NCBI GenBank assembly: GCA_022840285.1
Contig: JALHIE010000004.1
Coordinates: forward strand, 1 to 62,713
DNA from: Porphyromonadaceae bacterium
Lineage (GTDB): Bacteria; Bacteroidota; Bacteroidia; Bacteroidales; Dysgonomonadaceae
Direction of reading: 5' to 3'
DNA: 62,713 nucleotides
The notes under the pieces are model-generated. The model saw nothing but the letters and a program-made list of their open reading frames with translations, was not told the DNA's origin and did not search any database. The translations under genes were made by a program, and so were the position numbers. Positions 17,326-26,625 of the stretch are shown here, one piece after another. Each line of letters opens with the position of its first letter. The first letter of the stretch is position 1.

Positions 17326-17622
17326 ATGAAAAAGAAAATATTTCTTTCCGCAGCCATCGTCTTGGCTGCAACTTCTGCATTTGCACAGGGCAACGGCGTA
17401 GGTGGTATTACAGAAGCTACCAACATGGTTACCAGCTATTTCGACCCGGCGACAAAATTGGTGTATGCCATCGGTGCTGTCGTTGGTTTGATTGGGGGTG
17501 TAAAGGTATATAACAAGTTCAGTTCAGGCGACCCGGATACAAGCAAAACCGCAGCTTCATGGTTTGGGGCTTGTATCTTCCTGATTGTGGCAGCTACCAT
17601 CCTTCGTTCATTCTTTCTGTAA
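17326..17622 (+). CDS. traE: TraE, DUF4134 (VirB2-like pilin candidate)
   Basis: The 98-residue protein has a signal peptide (MKKKIFLSAAIVLAATSAFAQ) and two further hydrophobic segments (about 45-63 and 77-97). DUF4134 proteins occupy the place of VirB2/VirB3 genes in Bacteroidales type IV secretion operons and are thought to be pilin-like; this rests on position and topology. A strong hairpin leader precedes the start. traF follows after 11 nt. Confidence 0.9.
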   Translation: MKKKIFLSAAIVLAATSAFAQGNGVGGITEATNMVTSYFDPATKLVYAIGAVVGLIGGVKVYNKFSSGDPDTSKTAASWFGACIFLIVAATILRSFFL

Positions 17623-17633
17623 TCATAGGTGTT

Positions 17634-17963
17634 ATGATTAGCTATTCAATTAACAGGGGGATTGGAAAACCTGCGGAGTTCAAAGGGCTTCGCAGCCAAT
17701 ACCTGTTCATTTTTGCTGGCGGACTACTTGCCGTCTTTGTATTGTTCATCATTCTGTATATGATAGATATAAACCAGTGGGTCTGCATCGGGTTTGGGGT
17801 CGTAGCGGCTTCGGCTCTTGTGTACTTCACTTTTATGCTGAATGACAAATACGGCACACACGGTCTTATGAAAGTAACCGCCCGCAGAAGCCATCCCCGG
17901 TATATCATCAACCGCCGGGCTATCCCCCGATTATTCACCTATAAAAGACAGAAGAACGCATGA
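17634..17963 (+). CDS. traF: TraF, DUF4133 (VirB3-like)
   Basis: The protein of 109 residues starts at the ATG at 17634 (MISYSINRGIGKP), which fits DUF4133; an upstream in-frame ATG at 17559 lies inside traE and is rejected. Two adjacent membrane helices (about residues 27-44 and 50-69) are followed by a basic C-terminal tail, as in VirB3. It would be an inner-membrane part of the mating apparatus next to the VirB4-like ATPase, whose gene overlaps by 4 nt. Confidence 0.9.
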   Translation: MISYSINRGIGKPAEFKGLRSQYLFIFAGGLLAVFVLFIILYMIDINQWVCIGFGVVAASALVYFTFMLNDKYGTHGLMKVTARRSHPRYIINRRAIPRLFTYKRQKNA

Positions 17964-20461
17964 GGAATATATTAAAAGCAGCCACATTGGAAAGCAAATT
18001 TCCCCTGCTGGCAGCCGAACACGATTGTATCATCAGTAAGGATGCCGATGTTACGGTGGCGTTCCGGGTTGAACTACCCGAACTGTTCACTGTTACCGGG
18101 GTTGAATACGAAGCGATACATTCTGCTTGGCATAAGGCTATCAAAGTATTACCCGATTACAGCATCGTACATAAGCAGGACTGGTTTATCAAGGAAAACT
18201 ATACCCCTGAAATCCAAAAGGACGGGTTAAGTTTCCTGTCCCGCAGTTTTGAACGGCATTTCAATGAAAGACCGTTCCTGAATCATACCTGTTACCTGTT
18301 CCTGACAAAAACCACAAAGGAAAGAAGCCGTACCCAAAGTAATTTTAATACGCTTTGCCGGGGCTTCATCATTCCGAAGGAAATTCAGGATAAGGAAACG
18401 GTAACGAAGTTTTTGGAATCGGTCGGGCAGTTTGAACGGATTATGAACGATTCGGGATTTATCACCCTTACCCGCCTGAACTCGGATGAGGTTACCGGAA
18501 CGCCGGAAAAAGCTGGGATTATCGAAAAATACTTTTCCCTGTCGCAAAGCGATACGACTACCTTACTGGATATGCAACTGAATCCCGAAGATATGCGTAT
18601 CGGCGACAATACCTTGTGTTTGCATACGCTTTCGGATGTGGAAGACCTGCCGGGTGCGGTTACTACTGATTCACGTTACGAAAAGCTGTCCACCGACCGT
18701 AGCGACTGCCGTTTGTCGTTCGCTTCGCCTGTGGGCGTATTGCTTTCCTGTAACCATATCTATAACCAGTATATCTTTATAGACGACCATGCGGAGAACC
18801 TGAAACGCTTTGAGAAGCAAGCCCGTAATATGCACTCTCTGTCTAAATACAGCCGTTCCAATCAGGTGAACAAAGAGTGGATAGAAGAGTACCTGAACGA
18901 AGCACACAGTCAGGGTTTGACCTCTGTTCGCTGCCATTGCAACGTAATGGCATGGGCGGACGATAAAGAGGAATTAAAGCATATCAAGAATGATGTGGGA
19001 AGCCAGCTTGCCTTGATGGAGTGCAAACCCCGCCACAATACAACGGATACCCCGACCCTTTACTGGGCGGGTATCCCCGGCAATGAAGCCGACTTTCCGG
19101 CGGAAGAATCCTTCTTTACATTTATTGAACAGGCTTTGTGCTTCTTCACGGAAGAAACGAACTACCAATCATCACCCAGCCCGTTCGGGATTAAGATGGT
19201 GGACAGGCTCACCGGAAAACCGCTTCACATTGATATTTCCGATTTGCCCATGAAAAAAGGAATTATTACGAATCGTAATAAATTCATTCTTGGGCCGAGC
19301 GGAAGTGGGAAATCTTTTTTTACCAACCACATAGTACGCCAGTATTACGAACAGGGCACACACGTTCTGTTAGTAGATACCGGAAATTCCTATCAGGGAT
19401 TATGCGAATTAATCCACCGGAAGACTGGCGGGAAAGATGGCGTGTATTTTACATATACCGAAGATAACCCGATTTCATTTAATCCATTCTATACCGAAGA
19501 TAACATCTTCGATATTGAGAAGCGGGAATCCATCAAAACGCTTATTCTGACCTTGTGGAAGCAGGAACACGAAAAGCCCACCGGGGCGGAAAGCGTTGCC
19601 TTGTCCAATGCGGTAAGCGACTTTATCAGCCTGATTACACAGGATAAGTCCATCGTCCCCAGCTTCAATTCCTTTTACGAATTTATTAAAAATGAATACC
19701 GGAATAACCTGAACGAACAGAACGTCAGGGAAAAGGATTTCGATATTGATAATTTCCTGTTCGTGTTGCAACCTTTCTATAAAGGTGGTGAATACGATTA
19801 CCTATTGAACTCGGATAAGGAACTGGACTTGCTGAACAAACGCTTCATCGTTTTTGAGGTGGATGCCATCAAGGATAACCCCGTTCTTTTCCCTGTGGTT
19901 ACAATCATTTTGATGGAAGTTTTTATCAACAAAATGAGGCGGTTAAAGGGTATCCGTAAGATGTTGCTTTTGGAAGAAGCGTGGAAGGCTATCGCCAAAG
20001 ACAGCATGGCACATTACCTGAAATATCTGTTCAAAACAGTGCGTAAATACTTCGGCGAAGCGGTGGTAGTAACACAGGAAGTGGACGATATTGTCCATTC
20101 TCCCATTGTGAAAGAATCCATCATTACGAACTCTGACTGTAAAATCCTGCTCGACCAGCGCAAATACATGAACAAGTTCGATAGCATACAAGCGATGCTG
20201 GGTTTGACCGACAAAGAAAAGGCGCAAATACTTTCCATTAACATGGCGAACCATCCGGGACGGAAATACAAAGAAGTATGGATAGGACTGGGTGGTGTAC
20301 AGTCGGCTGTGTATGCCACAGAAGTGAGTTTAGAAGAATATTACGCATTTACAACGGAAGAAACCGAAAAACTCGAACTGTTCAAGCTCGCCGAAAGACT
20401 GGATGGCGACCTTGAACTAGCTATTAAACAGCTTGCCGAAAGCAAGCGTAATCCTGATTAA
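17960..20461 (+). CDS. traG: TraG, VirB4-type conjugation ATPase
   Basis: The 833-residue protein powers assembly or substrate transfer of the type IV secretion channel at the inner membrane. Walker A is ILGPSGSGKSFFTNH (about residue 440), Walker B is MLLLEEAWKAIA (about 670), and VVTQEVDDI with later arginine-rich motifs follow, as in VirB4/TraC ATPases. The N-terminal half is the VirB4 N-terminal domain. Length is typical for TraG of Bacteroidales elements. Its ATG overlaps the traF stop by 4 nt. Confidence 0.95.
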   Translation: MRNILKAATLESKFPLLAAEHDCIISKDADVTVAFRVELPELFTVTGVEYEAIHSAWHKAIKVLPDYSIVHKQDWFIKENYTPEIQKDGLSFLSRSFERHFNERPFLNHTCYLFLTKTTKERSRTQSNFNTLCRGFIIPKEIQDKETVTKFLESVGQFERIMNDSGFITLTRLNSDEVTGTPEKAGIIEKYFSLSQSDTTTLLDMQLNPEDMRIGDNTLCLHTLSDVEDLPGAVTTDSRYEKLSTDRSDCRLSFASPVGVLLSCNHIYNQYIFIDDHAENLKRFEKQARNMHSLSKYSRSNQVNKEWIEEYLNEAHSQGLTSVRCHCNVMAWADDKEELKHIKNDVGSQLALMECKPRHNTTDTPTLYWAGIPGNEADFPAEESFFTFIEQALCFFTEETNYQSSPSPFGIKMVDRLTGKPLHIDISDLPMKKGIITNRNKFILGPSGSGKSFFTNHIVRQYYEQGTHVLLVDTGNSYQGLCELIHRKTGGKDGVYFTYTEDNPISFNPFYTEDNIFDIEKRESIKTLILTLWKQEHEKPTGAESVALSNAVSDFISLITQDKSIVPSFNSFYEFIKNEYRNNLNEQNVREKDFDIDNFLFVLQPFYKGGEYDYLLNSDKELDLLNKRFIVFEVDAIKDNPVLFPVVTIILMEVFINKMRRLKGIRKMLLLEEAWKAIAKDSMAHYLKYLFKTVRKYFGEAVVVTQEVDDIVHSPIVKESIITNSDCKILLDQRKYMNKFDSIQAMLGLTDKEKAQILSINMANHPGRKYKEVWIGLGGVQSAVYATEVSLEEYYAFTTEETEKLELFKLAERLDGDLELAIKQLAESKRNPD

Positions 20462-20465
20462 ACGT

Positions 20466-20786
20466 ATGGAAAGTACAACAAAAGACAGCAAACCTATCGG
20501 ATTTGCTGATATATGCGGGAACTGGGTTACTGAAAACGGAACGGAATTTCAAATATTTTCCGGTGGTGGCAAATGCTTTATAACTTTTCATAAAACCTAT
20601 AAGTGGGGAAAGAAGATAGGCAAAATAAAGCATTTTATCCACCATGTAAATAACGGTGAATTTTATTTCACTATGGATAAAATGATGTATGAATTATGGT
20701 ATAGTAGAGCCGACAACACAATACGGCTAAAGCCTGTAACATACTGTACGAAAAAAGAATATGAATTTAAAATCACTTCATTATGA
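20466..20786 (+). CDS. DUF3876-like small protein
   Basis: The ATG at 20466, 4 nt after traG, gives 106 residues. No signal peptide is present. The sequence FADICGNWVTENGTEFQIF resembles the start of the DUF3876 domain (C-G-x-W, then beta strands), and the protein looks like a cytoplasmic relative of the lipoprotein encoded just downstream. It overlaps that gene by 4 nt (ATGA). Genes of this type follow traG in many Bacteroidales ICEs; function is unknown. Confidence 0.65.
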   Translation: MESTTKDSKPIGFADICGNWVTENGTEFQIFSGGGKCFITFHKTYKWGKKIGKIKHFIHHVNNGEFYFTMDKMMYELWYSRADNTIRLKPVTYCTKKEYEFKITSL

Positions 20787-21139
20787 AACAAATAAGATTC
20801 ATCTGTCCGGTGCTTCTGTGTGCTGTCCTGCTGGCTTTGTCTTCCTGTAAGGAAACAAACGCCGACCGACTGAAAGCCATGTGCGGGCATTGGGAAAGCG
20901 TTATGAACCGACCATCGTTCACAATCTTTGAAAGTGCCGATGGCTATAAAGTAACGATGCAATGAAGAACCCGCAGGGGCGAAACCCGTGCGGAAACCTA
21001 TCAAATCATAGAAAAGGACGGATACCTGTTTATTGAAACGGGATTTTCGATACTGGTAAGCTATGATAGTGAAACCGACCGGATTCTGCTATCCTCCGGC
21101 GGTGAGTATGTAAGAAGTAAGAAACAATCAAAAAATTAA
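20783..21139 (+). pseudogene. DUF3876 lipoprotein interrupted by an in-frame TGA
   Basis: A lipoprotein signal peptide with lipobox LALSSC leads into ERADRL-like CGHWESVMNRPSFTIF and SADGYKVTMQ, then a TGA at 20963-20965 stops the frame after 60 residues. The same frame runs on for 57 more codons with family-like sequence (ETYQIIEKDGYLFIETGF, then SSGGEYVR) and ends at TAA 21137-21139, 4 nt before traI. So the full gene would encode about 118 residues, cut by a nonsense change. It may be dead, read through, or a sequencing error. Confidence 0.75.
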
Positions 21140-21143
21140 AGCG

Positions 21144-21773
21144 ATGAAAACAAAAATAATGATGTTAGCTGTGGCACTTTGCCTGTTCGTAGGTAATGCC
21201 AGCGCACAATGGGCGGTAATCGACCCGACAAATTTAGCTCAAGGTATTGTCAATACTACCAAAGAAATTGCACAGACTTCAAAGACTGTCAGTAATACAC
21301 TGGATACTTTCAAGGAAACTAAAAAATTGTACGACCAAGGCAAGCAATATTATGATGCCTTGAAATCGGTAAACAATTTGGTGAAAGATGCCCGTAAAGT
21401 ACAGAAAACCGTGCTTCTGCTCGGTGAGATTACGGATATATATGTTACCAACTTTCAGCTAATGTTATCGGATAAGAACTTCCGACCGGAAGAACTCAAC
21501 GCCATTGCTTTCGGGTATTCCAAACTGCTGGAAGAAAGTTCGGATGTATTGACCGAACTTAAAAATGTGGTAAATATCAACGGGCTGTCAATGACCGATG
21601 CCGAACGTATGGAACGGATAGACAAAGCATATAATTCCGTATTGAATTACCGGAATTTGGTTTCCTACTATACCCGCAAAAATATATCCGTGTCTTACCT
21701 GCGGGCAAAGAAAATCAGCGATACCGACCGTGTGATAGCCTTGTATGGAACTGCTAACGATAGATACTGGTAA
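21144..21773 (+). CDS. traI: TraI, DUF4141 (VirB5-like periplasmic protein)
   Basis: The 209-residue protein starts with a signal peptide (LAVALCLFVGNASAQ) followed by WAVIDPTNLAQGIVNTTKEI and a long helical region, the usual start of DUF4141/TraI proteins. The topology and place before a VirB6-like gene suggest a VirB5-like periplasmic component. This TraI is not the F-plasmid relaxase. It is followed by traJ after 2 nt. Confidence 0.9.
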   Translation: MKTKIMMLAVALCLFVGNASAQWAVIDPTNLAQGIVNTTKEIAQTSKTVSNTLDTFKETKKLYDQGKQYYDALKSVNNLVKDARKVQKTVLLLGEITDIYVTNFQLMLSDKNFRPEELNAIAFGYSKLLEESSDVLTELKNVVNINGLSMTDAERMERIDKAYNSVLNYRNLVSYYTRKNISVSYLRAKKISDTDRVIALYGTANDRYW

Positions 21774-21775
21774 TT

Positions 21776-22786
21776 ATGACGTTGTTAGCCGTTGATTGGG
21801 GAAACCTGCATGAGATTTTGAAAAATCTCTATGTGGATATGATGCCCCTGTGCAGTAATATGACAGGGGTAGCCAAAGGTGTGGCGGGACTGGGTGCATT
21901 ATTCTATGTGGCAGCAAAGGTATGGCAAGCCCTATCGAGAGCCGAACCGATAGATGTGTACCCGCTTTTGCGACCTTTCGCCATCGGGTTGTGCATTATG
22001 TTCTTTCCGACTATCGTACTGGGAACGATAAACAGTGTGATGTCCCCGGTAGTGAAAGGAACACATAATATACTGGAAGGGCAAACCTTTGATATGAATA
22101 AGTATCGGGAACTGAAAGATAAAAAGGAATATGAAGCTATGCTTCGGAATCCTGAAACCGCTTACCTCGTTTCCGATGAAGAGTTCGACAAGCAACTGGA
22201 TGAACTGGGCTGGTCGCCATCGGATTTGATTACAACGATGGGGATGTATATGGAACGGGCTTCTTACAATATAAAGAAAGCAGTCCGGGACTGGTTCAGG
22301 GAACTGCTGGAAATACTCTTTCAGGCTGCTGCCCTTGTCATTGACACGATACGGACGTTCTATTTGATTGTATTAGCCATACTTGGCCCGATTGCTTTTG
22401 CAATATCGGTCTATGATGGCTTCCAATCAACCTTAACACAATGGATAACACGCTATGTAAGCGTGTATCTGTGGCTTCCCGTATCGGATTTATTCAGTTC
22501 CATCCTTGCCCGGATTCAGGTCTTAATGCTGGAACGTGATTTACAGTTATTGGACGACCCCAGTTTTATACCCGACAGTTCCAATACGGTTTACATCATT
22601 TTTATGATTATCGGAATTGTGGGATACTTCACCATCCCGACAGTATCCAACTGGATTATTCAGGCTGGCGGATTGGGTGGTATGAACCGGAATCTTTCTA
22701 AAACAGCAAGTGGTGGCGGAAACCTTGCAGGTGCAGCAGCCGGGGCAGCGACCGGAAATATTTCAGGAAAACTAATTAAAAAATAA
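21776..22786 (+). CDS. traJ: TraJ, VirB6-like polytopic membrane protein
   Basis: The 336-residue protein has several membrane helices (about residues 35-50, 63-83, 178-205, 208-225 and 262-285) and a glycine/alanine-rich C-terminus. Sequence and layout match TraJ of CTnDOT-type elements, the probable VirB6 equivalent forming part of the inner-membrane channel. It lies between traI and traK as expected, with a 10-nt gap to traK. Confidence 0.92.
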   Translation: MTLLAVDWGNLHEILKNLYVDMMPLCSNMTGVAKGVAGLGALFYVAAKVWQALSRAEPIDVYPLLRPFAIGLCIMFFPTIVLGTINSVMSPVVKGTHNILEGQTFDMNKYRELKDKKEYEAMLRNPETAYLVSDEEFDKQLDELGWSPSDLITTMGMYMERASYNIKKAVRDWFRELLEILFQAAALVIDTIRTFYLIVLAILGPIAFAISVYDGFQSTLTQWITRYVSVYLWLPVSDLFSSILARIQVLMLERDLQLLDDPSFIPDSSNTVYIIFMIIGIVGYFTIPTVSNWIIQAGGLGGMNRNLSKTASGGGNLAGAAAGAATGNISGKLIKK

Positions 22787-22796
22787 ACAGTAAAAA

Positions 22797-23420
22797 ATGG
22801 AATTTAAGTCATTAAAAAATATAGAAACCAGTTTCAAACAAATACGCCTGTTCGGGATTGTATTTGTATGCCTGTGTGCCGGGATTGTGGGTTATGCCCT
22901 TTGGAACTCGTACAGTTTTGCAGAAAAACAGCGTGAAAAGATTTATGTCCTCGATGGGGGTAAATCCCTTATGCTGGCACTTTCGCAGGACTTATCACAG
23001 AACCGTCCCGTAGAAGCAAAGGAACACGTTCGGCGTTTCCACGAACTCTTTTTCACCCTGTCGCCGGATAAGAACGCCATTGAATCGAACATACAGCGTT
23101 CCTTATACTTGGCGGATAAAAGTGCCTTCAATTATTATAAGGACTTATCCGAAAAGGGATACTATAACCGTATCATTTCCGGGAACATCAACCAGTCGGT
23201 ACAGGTGGACAGTGTAATATTCAACTTCGACCACTATCCCTATCAGGTGGCAACCTATGCCCGGCAAATGATTATTCGGGAAAGCAGTGTTACCGAAAGA
23301 AGCCTTATCACCCGATGCCTGTTGCTGAACTCCGTCAGGAGTGATAACAACCCGCATGGATTTACCATTGAAGCTTTCGAGATTACGGAAAATAAAGATT
23401 TACAGGTATTAAAACGGTAA
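22797..23420 (+). CDS. traK: TraK, VirB8-like bitopic protein
   Basis: The 207-residue protein has a short cytoplasmic N-terminus, one membrane helix (about residues 19-36) and a periplasmic domain. It begins MEFKSLKNIETSFKQIRL, typical of TraK of Bacteroidales ICEs. Topology and length resemble VirB8, the assembly scaffold of type IV secretion, which is an inference. Spacing to traL is 4 nt. Confidence 0.92.
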   Translation: MEFKSLKNIETSFKQIRLFGIVFVCLCAGIVGYALWNSYSFAEKQREKIYVLDGGKSLMLALSQDLSQNRPVEAKEHVRRFHELFFTLSPDKNAIESNIQRSLYLADKSAFNYYKDLSEKGYYNRIISGNINQSVQVDSVIFNFDHYPYQVATYARQMIIRESSVTERSLITRCLLLNSVRSDNNPHGFTIEAFEITENKDLQVLKR

Positions 23421-23424
23421 GGCT

Positions 23425-23733
23425 ATGGTAAAGAAATCATTAACGAACCTGCGGGACTGGATAGACGATAAGCTGCGCTATGCTTGTGGAAGCCTGTCGA
23501 AAGATGCCCGGATAATCATTATCATAACCTTTATTCTCGGCGGAAGCATCCTATCTATTTACTGGACAGTTTCTTCCATATATAATATAGGAAAGAAGAG
23601 TGCAGAGAAAGAGTTTATGGAGATAAGACACATTGAACGCTTGGAACTAGAACGGAAAGACAGTATAAACCATTATCAATTACAAAAATATGGAACAGAA
23701 TCAGAGTCAGAATTTGAATCAGGAAACGAGTAA
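23425..23733 (+). CDS. traL: TraL, DUF3989
   Basis: The 102-residue protein has a basic N-terminus, one membrane helix (about residues 29-49) and a charged tail ending in glutamate/serine repeats. Sequence and position fit TraL (DUF3989), found only in this type of transfer operon; its role is unknown. The end overlaps traM by 44 nt in another frame, which indicates translational coupling. Confidence 0.87.
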   Translation: MVKKSLTNLRDWIDDKLRYACGSLSKDARIIIIITFILGGSILSIYWTVSSIYNIGKKSAEKEFMEIRHIERLELERKDSINHYQLQKYGTESESEFESGNE

Positions 23734-25030
23734 CAACAAAGAAGGAAAAGAGAAAAAGCAACTTTCCCCGCAGGAATTACAGAAACGGAAGAAACTTATC
23801 ATCTTCCCGTTGATGTTCCTTGCTTTTGCCGGATGTATGTGGCTGATATTTGCCCCGTCCTCAAAAGACGAAGTAAAGCCGGACGAAATCGGCGGTTTTA
23901 ATGCCGATATACCATTACCCAAAGAAGACGGGATATATAGCGACAAAAAGACGGCTTACGAACAGGAATCCATGAAATCGAAACAGGAAGACCGGATGCG
24001 TTCTTTGCAGGACTTCGGCTTTACATTGGGTGAAGAAAATAAGGTTACGGATAACTTGAGCCTGACCGCCGACCTGCCGGAAGAACAACCAGCAAGTAAC
24101 AGCCGGAGTTATTACGGCGGTTCTTCCCGCAATAGTTCTTATGTCCAATCTTCGGCTTATGCCTATCAGGATATAAACCGCCAGTTGGGAAGTTTCTACG
24201 AAACACCCAAAGAAGACCCCGAAAAAGAAGAACTGGCACGGAAGATTGAAGAACTGGAATCCCGGCTGTATGAACGTGAAAATACCCAAAGTACGGCGGA
24301 TGAACAACTGGCACTACTTGAAAAATCCTACGAACTGGCAGCCAAATATATGAATGGCGGGCAGGAACAGGCAGTAAAGCAGGTAACGCCGACTGCATCC
24401 ATACAAGGAAAGGTTCAGGCGTTGCCTGTACAAGCGGTAACGGAACAAACCGTTTCGGGACTACAAGTGCCTATGAGTGATGCGGAGTTTATCGCAGCGT
24501 ACAGCCAGCCCCGAAATTATGGATTTAATACGGCAGTCGGAACTGGGTCGTTAATGGGAAAAAATACGATTCTTGCCTGTATCCATGAAGACCAGTCGGT
24601 GATGGACGGGCAGAATGTCCGGCTTCGCCTGTTAGAGCCGTTACAGGCGGGTCATATCAGGATGCCGAAAAATAGCTTATTATCAGGAACGGCACGGGTT
24701 CAGGGTGAGCGCATGGATATTAATATTTCTTCATTGGAATATGAAGGCAATATCATTCCGGTTGAATTGGTGGTCTATGATTCGGACGGGCAGAAAGGTT
24801 TATCCGTTCCATCCTCGCTGGAAATGCAAGCCCTGAATGAAGGTATGGCAAATATCGGGGCTGGGCTTGGCTCAAGCTTTACCGTCAATCAAAATGCGGG
24901 GGCTGCCATCGTATCGGATTTGACAAGGGGCGTTCTGCAAGGCGGGTCGCAATACTTGTCAAAGAAATTCCGAACGATAAAAGTAAATCTCAAAGCAAAC
25001 TATCAAGTAATGCTTTATACGAAGCAATAA
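23690..25030 (+). CDS. traM: TraM, VirB10-like protein
   Basis: The 446-residue protein has a glutamine/asparagine-rich cytoplasmic start, one membrane helix (about residues 36-54), a long charged and coiled-coil periplasmic part (about 155-225), and a conserved C-terminal domain with the VirB10-like segment (about 270-446). It would bridge inner and outer membranes in the channel. It is the last gene before a 97-nt gap holding leader element B. Confidence 0.92.
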   Translation: MEQNQSQNLNQETSNNKEGKEKKQLSPQELQKRKKLIIFPLMFLAFAGCMWLIFAPSSKDEVKPDEIGGFNADIPLPKEDGIYSDKKTAYEQESMKSKQEDRMRSLQDFGFTLGEENKVTDNLSLTADLPEEQPASNSRSYYGGSSRNSSYVQSSAYAYQDINRQLGSFYETPKEDPEKEELARKIEELESRLYERENTQSTADEQLALLEKSYELAAKYMNGGQEQAVKQVTPTASIQGKVQALPVQAVTEQTVSGLQVPMSDAEFIAAYSQPRNYGFNTAVGTGSLMGKNTILACIHEDQSVMDGQNVRLRLLEPLQAGHIRMPKNSLLSGTARVQGERMDINISSLEYEGNIIPVELVVYDSDGQKGLSVPSSLEMQALNEGMANIGAGLGSSFTVNQNAGAAIVSDLTRGVLQGGSQYLSKKFRTIKVNLKANYQVMLYTKQ

Positions 25031-25035
25031 TAAAA

Positions 25036-25127
25036 GGGTCTGCGACCCACCACAAAAATTTCTCAATTATTAATCTGCCGGGAAGCGGGCTATCCACCCG
25101 CCGATGGCAACTAAAAATCAATTCGTA
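25036..25127 (+). promoter_or_regulatory. Leader element B in front of traN
   Basis: GGGTC/GACCC (25036-25048) forms a perfect hairpin with a TGC loop, followed by ACCACAAAAAT (25049-25059), TTCTCAATTATTAATC, then GCGGG (25085-25089) paired with CCCGC (25097-25101) inside TGCC/GGCA (25076-25079 and 25106-25109). The ATG at 25128 follows 18 nt later, as in leader A. The stems differ in sequence between A and B but pair in both, which argues that the folded form matters. Confidence 0.6.
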
Positions 25128-26036
25128 ATGAAAAAGTTATTTATCATGTTCGCACTGGTTATCGGTGCGGTAACTGTCAAAGCACAAAGCAACGATTTGT
25201 TTCAGGGTATCACCCAAAAGTTTCCTTACGGGCAAATGGTTACGCCTTACGGGGTTCAGGTAACGTTTGCCAAAACGTTACACATTATTTTCCCGTCCAC
25301 TGTCAAATACGTGGATTTGGGTTCTACTCACCTTATCGCAGGAAAAGCGGACGGGGCGGAAAATGTTATCCGTGTTAAAGCTGCTACCGAAGGTTTTCCG
25401 GGTGAAACCAACTTTTCGGTTATTTGTGAGGACGGCAGTTTTTATTCCTTCAACGCCAAATATGCCAATGAACCGGAAATGCTGAACATCGAAATGAAAG
25501 ATTTCCTTGAGAATGAAAGCATAACCGATTATTCCCATACCCGGATGAACATTTACTTCCGTGAACTGGGTAATGAATCGCCGTTGCTGGTGAAACTGAT
25601 AATGCAATCCATTTATAAAAACAATGACCGGGAGATACGTCACTTGGGATGCAAGCGTTTCGGGATACAGTTCTTAATCAAAGGTATTTATGTGCATAAC
25701 GGGATGTTCTATTTCCATACACAGGTGAAGAACTCTTCCAATGTTCCGTTTGATACAGACTTTATCAAATTTAAGGTTGTCGATAAGAAGGTGGCAAAGC
25801 GTACCGCCATTCAGGAATCGGTGCTTTATCCTGTCCGCAGTTTTAACGAAGTGATTACCATAGGTGGGAAGTCCACTGTTCGCACGGTCTATACCTTACC
25901 GAAGTTCACTATCCCGGATGATAAAATACTGGTGGTAGAGCTGGTCGAAAAGAACGGTGGCCGTCACCAAAATATCCGCATCGAAAGTTCGGATATTGTG
26001 AACGCCAGAGTGATTAACGAACTTAAAATCAAATAA
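25128..26036 (+). CDS. traN: TraN, VirB9-like outer-membrane-associated protein
   Basis: The start at 25128 gives 302 residues with a signal peptide (MKKLFIMFALVIGAVTVKAQ). I prefer it to the in-frame ATG at 25104, because that one lies inside the leader hairpin and alignment with the traE leader puts the start here. The mature part, with PYGVQVTFAKTLHIIFPSTV near the start, matches TraN (DUF4138), which resembles VirB9 by position and function. traO follows after 1 nt. Confidence 0.92.
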   Translation: MKKLFIMFALVIGAVTVKAQSNDLFQGITQKFPYGQMVTPYGVQVTFAKTLHIIFPSTVKYVDLGSTHLIAGKADGAENVIRVKAATEGFPGETNFSVICEDGSFYSFNAKYANEPEMLNIEMKDFLENESITDYSHTRMNIYFRELGNESPLLVKLIMQSIYKNNDREIRHLGCKRFGIQFLIKGIYVHNGMFYFHTQVKNSSNVPFDTDFIKFKVVDKKVAKRTAIQESVLYPVRSFNEVITIGGKSTVRTVYTLPKFTIPDDKILVVELVEKNGGRHQNIRIESSDIVNARVINELKIK

Positions 26037-26037
26037 G

Positions 26038-26619
26038 ATGAAGAAGTTAATCTGTTTTATAGTAGTGTTGTGTTTGTGCCAGACTTTTAACCTGGCACAC
26101 GCACAACGTTACCTGCCCGGACAAAAGGGAATCCAACTTACGGGCGGGATGGCGGACGGCTTTAAGAAGCCCGGTAAACCGGAATCGGCGTATTATTTCG
26201 GTGCTGCGCTTGCCACTTATACCAAAAACGGAAATCGTTGGGTTGTCGGGGCAGAATACTTCAATAAGGAATATGAATATAAGAATGTAACCGTGCCTGT
26301 AAGCCAGTTTACGGGCGAAGGCGGGTATTATATCAAAATCCTTTCCGACCGCCGGAAAACCTTCTTTCTGTCCTTCGGGTTGTCGGCTCTTGCCGGATAC
26401 GAAACAAGCAACTGGGGAGATAAAGAACTATACGATGGTTCTACACTCACAAACAAAGATGCCTTTGTTTATGGTGGCGCTGCTACACTGGAACTGGAAA
26501 CTTACCTGACAGACAGGGTGGTTATCCTTATCAATGCCCGTGAACGGATGCTGTTCGGTTCTTCCATCGGAAAGTTCCACACACAGTTCGGGGTCGGTTT
26601 TAAATTCATAATAAATTAG
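26038..26619 (+). CDS. traO: TraO, outer-membrane-type conjugation protein
   Basis: The 193-residue protein has a signal peptide (ICFIVVLCLCQTFNLAHAQ) and a mature domain rich in alternating beta strands, ending in an aromatic/hydrophobic strand (FGVGFKFIIN), consistent with an outer-membrane barrel. It matches TraO of CTnDOT-type operons, starting RYLPGQKGIQLTGGMADGF. The traP primase gene that follows traO in CTnDOT is missing; traQ comes directly. Confidence 0.9.
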   Translation: MKKLICFIVVLCLCQTFNLAHAQRYLPGQKGIQLTGGMADGFKKPGKPESAYYFGAALATYTKNGNRWVVGAEYFNKEYEYKNVTVPVSQFTGEGGYYIKILSDRRKTFFLSFGLSALAGYETSNWGDKELYDGSTLTNKDAFVYGGAATLELETYLTDRVVILINARERMLFGSSIGKFHTQFGVGFKFIIN

Positions 26620-26625
26620 TGCGAT

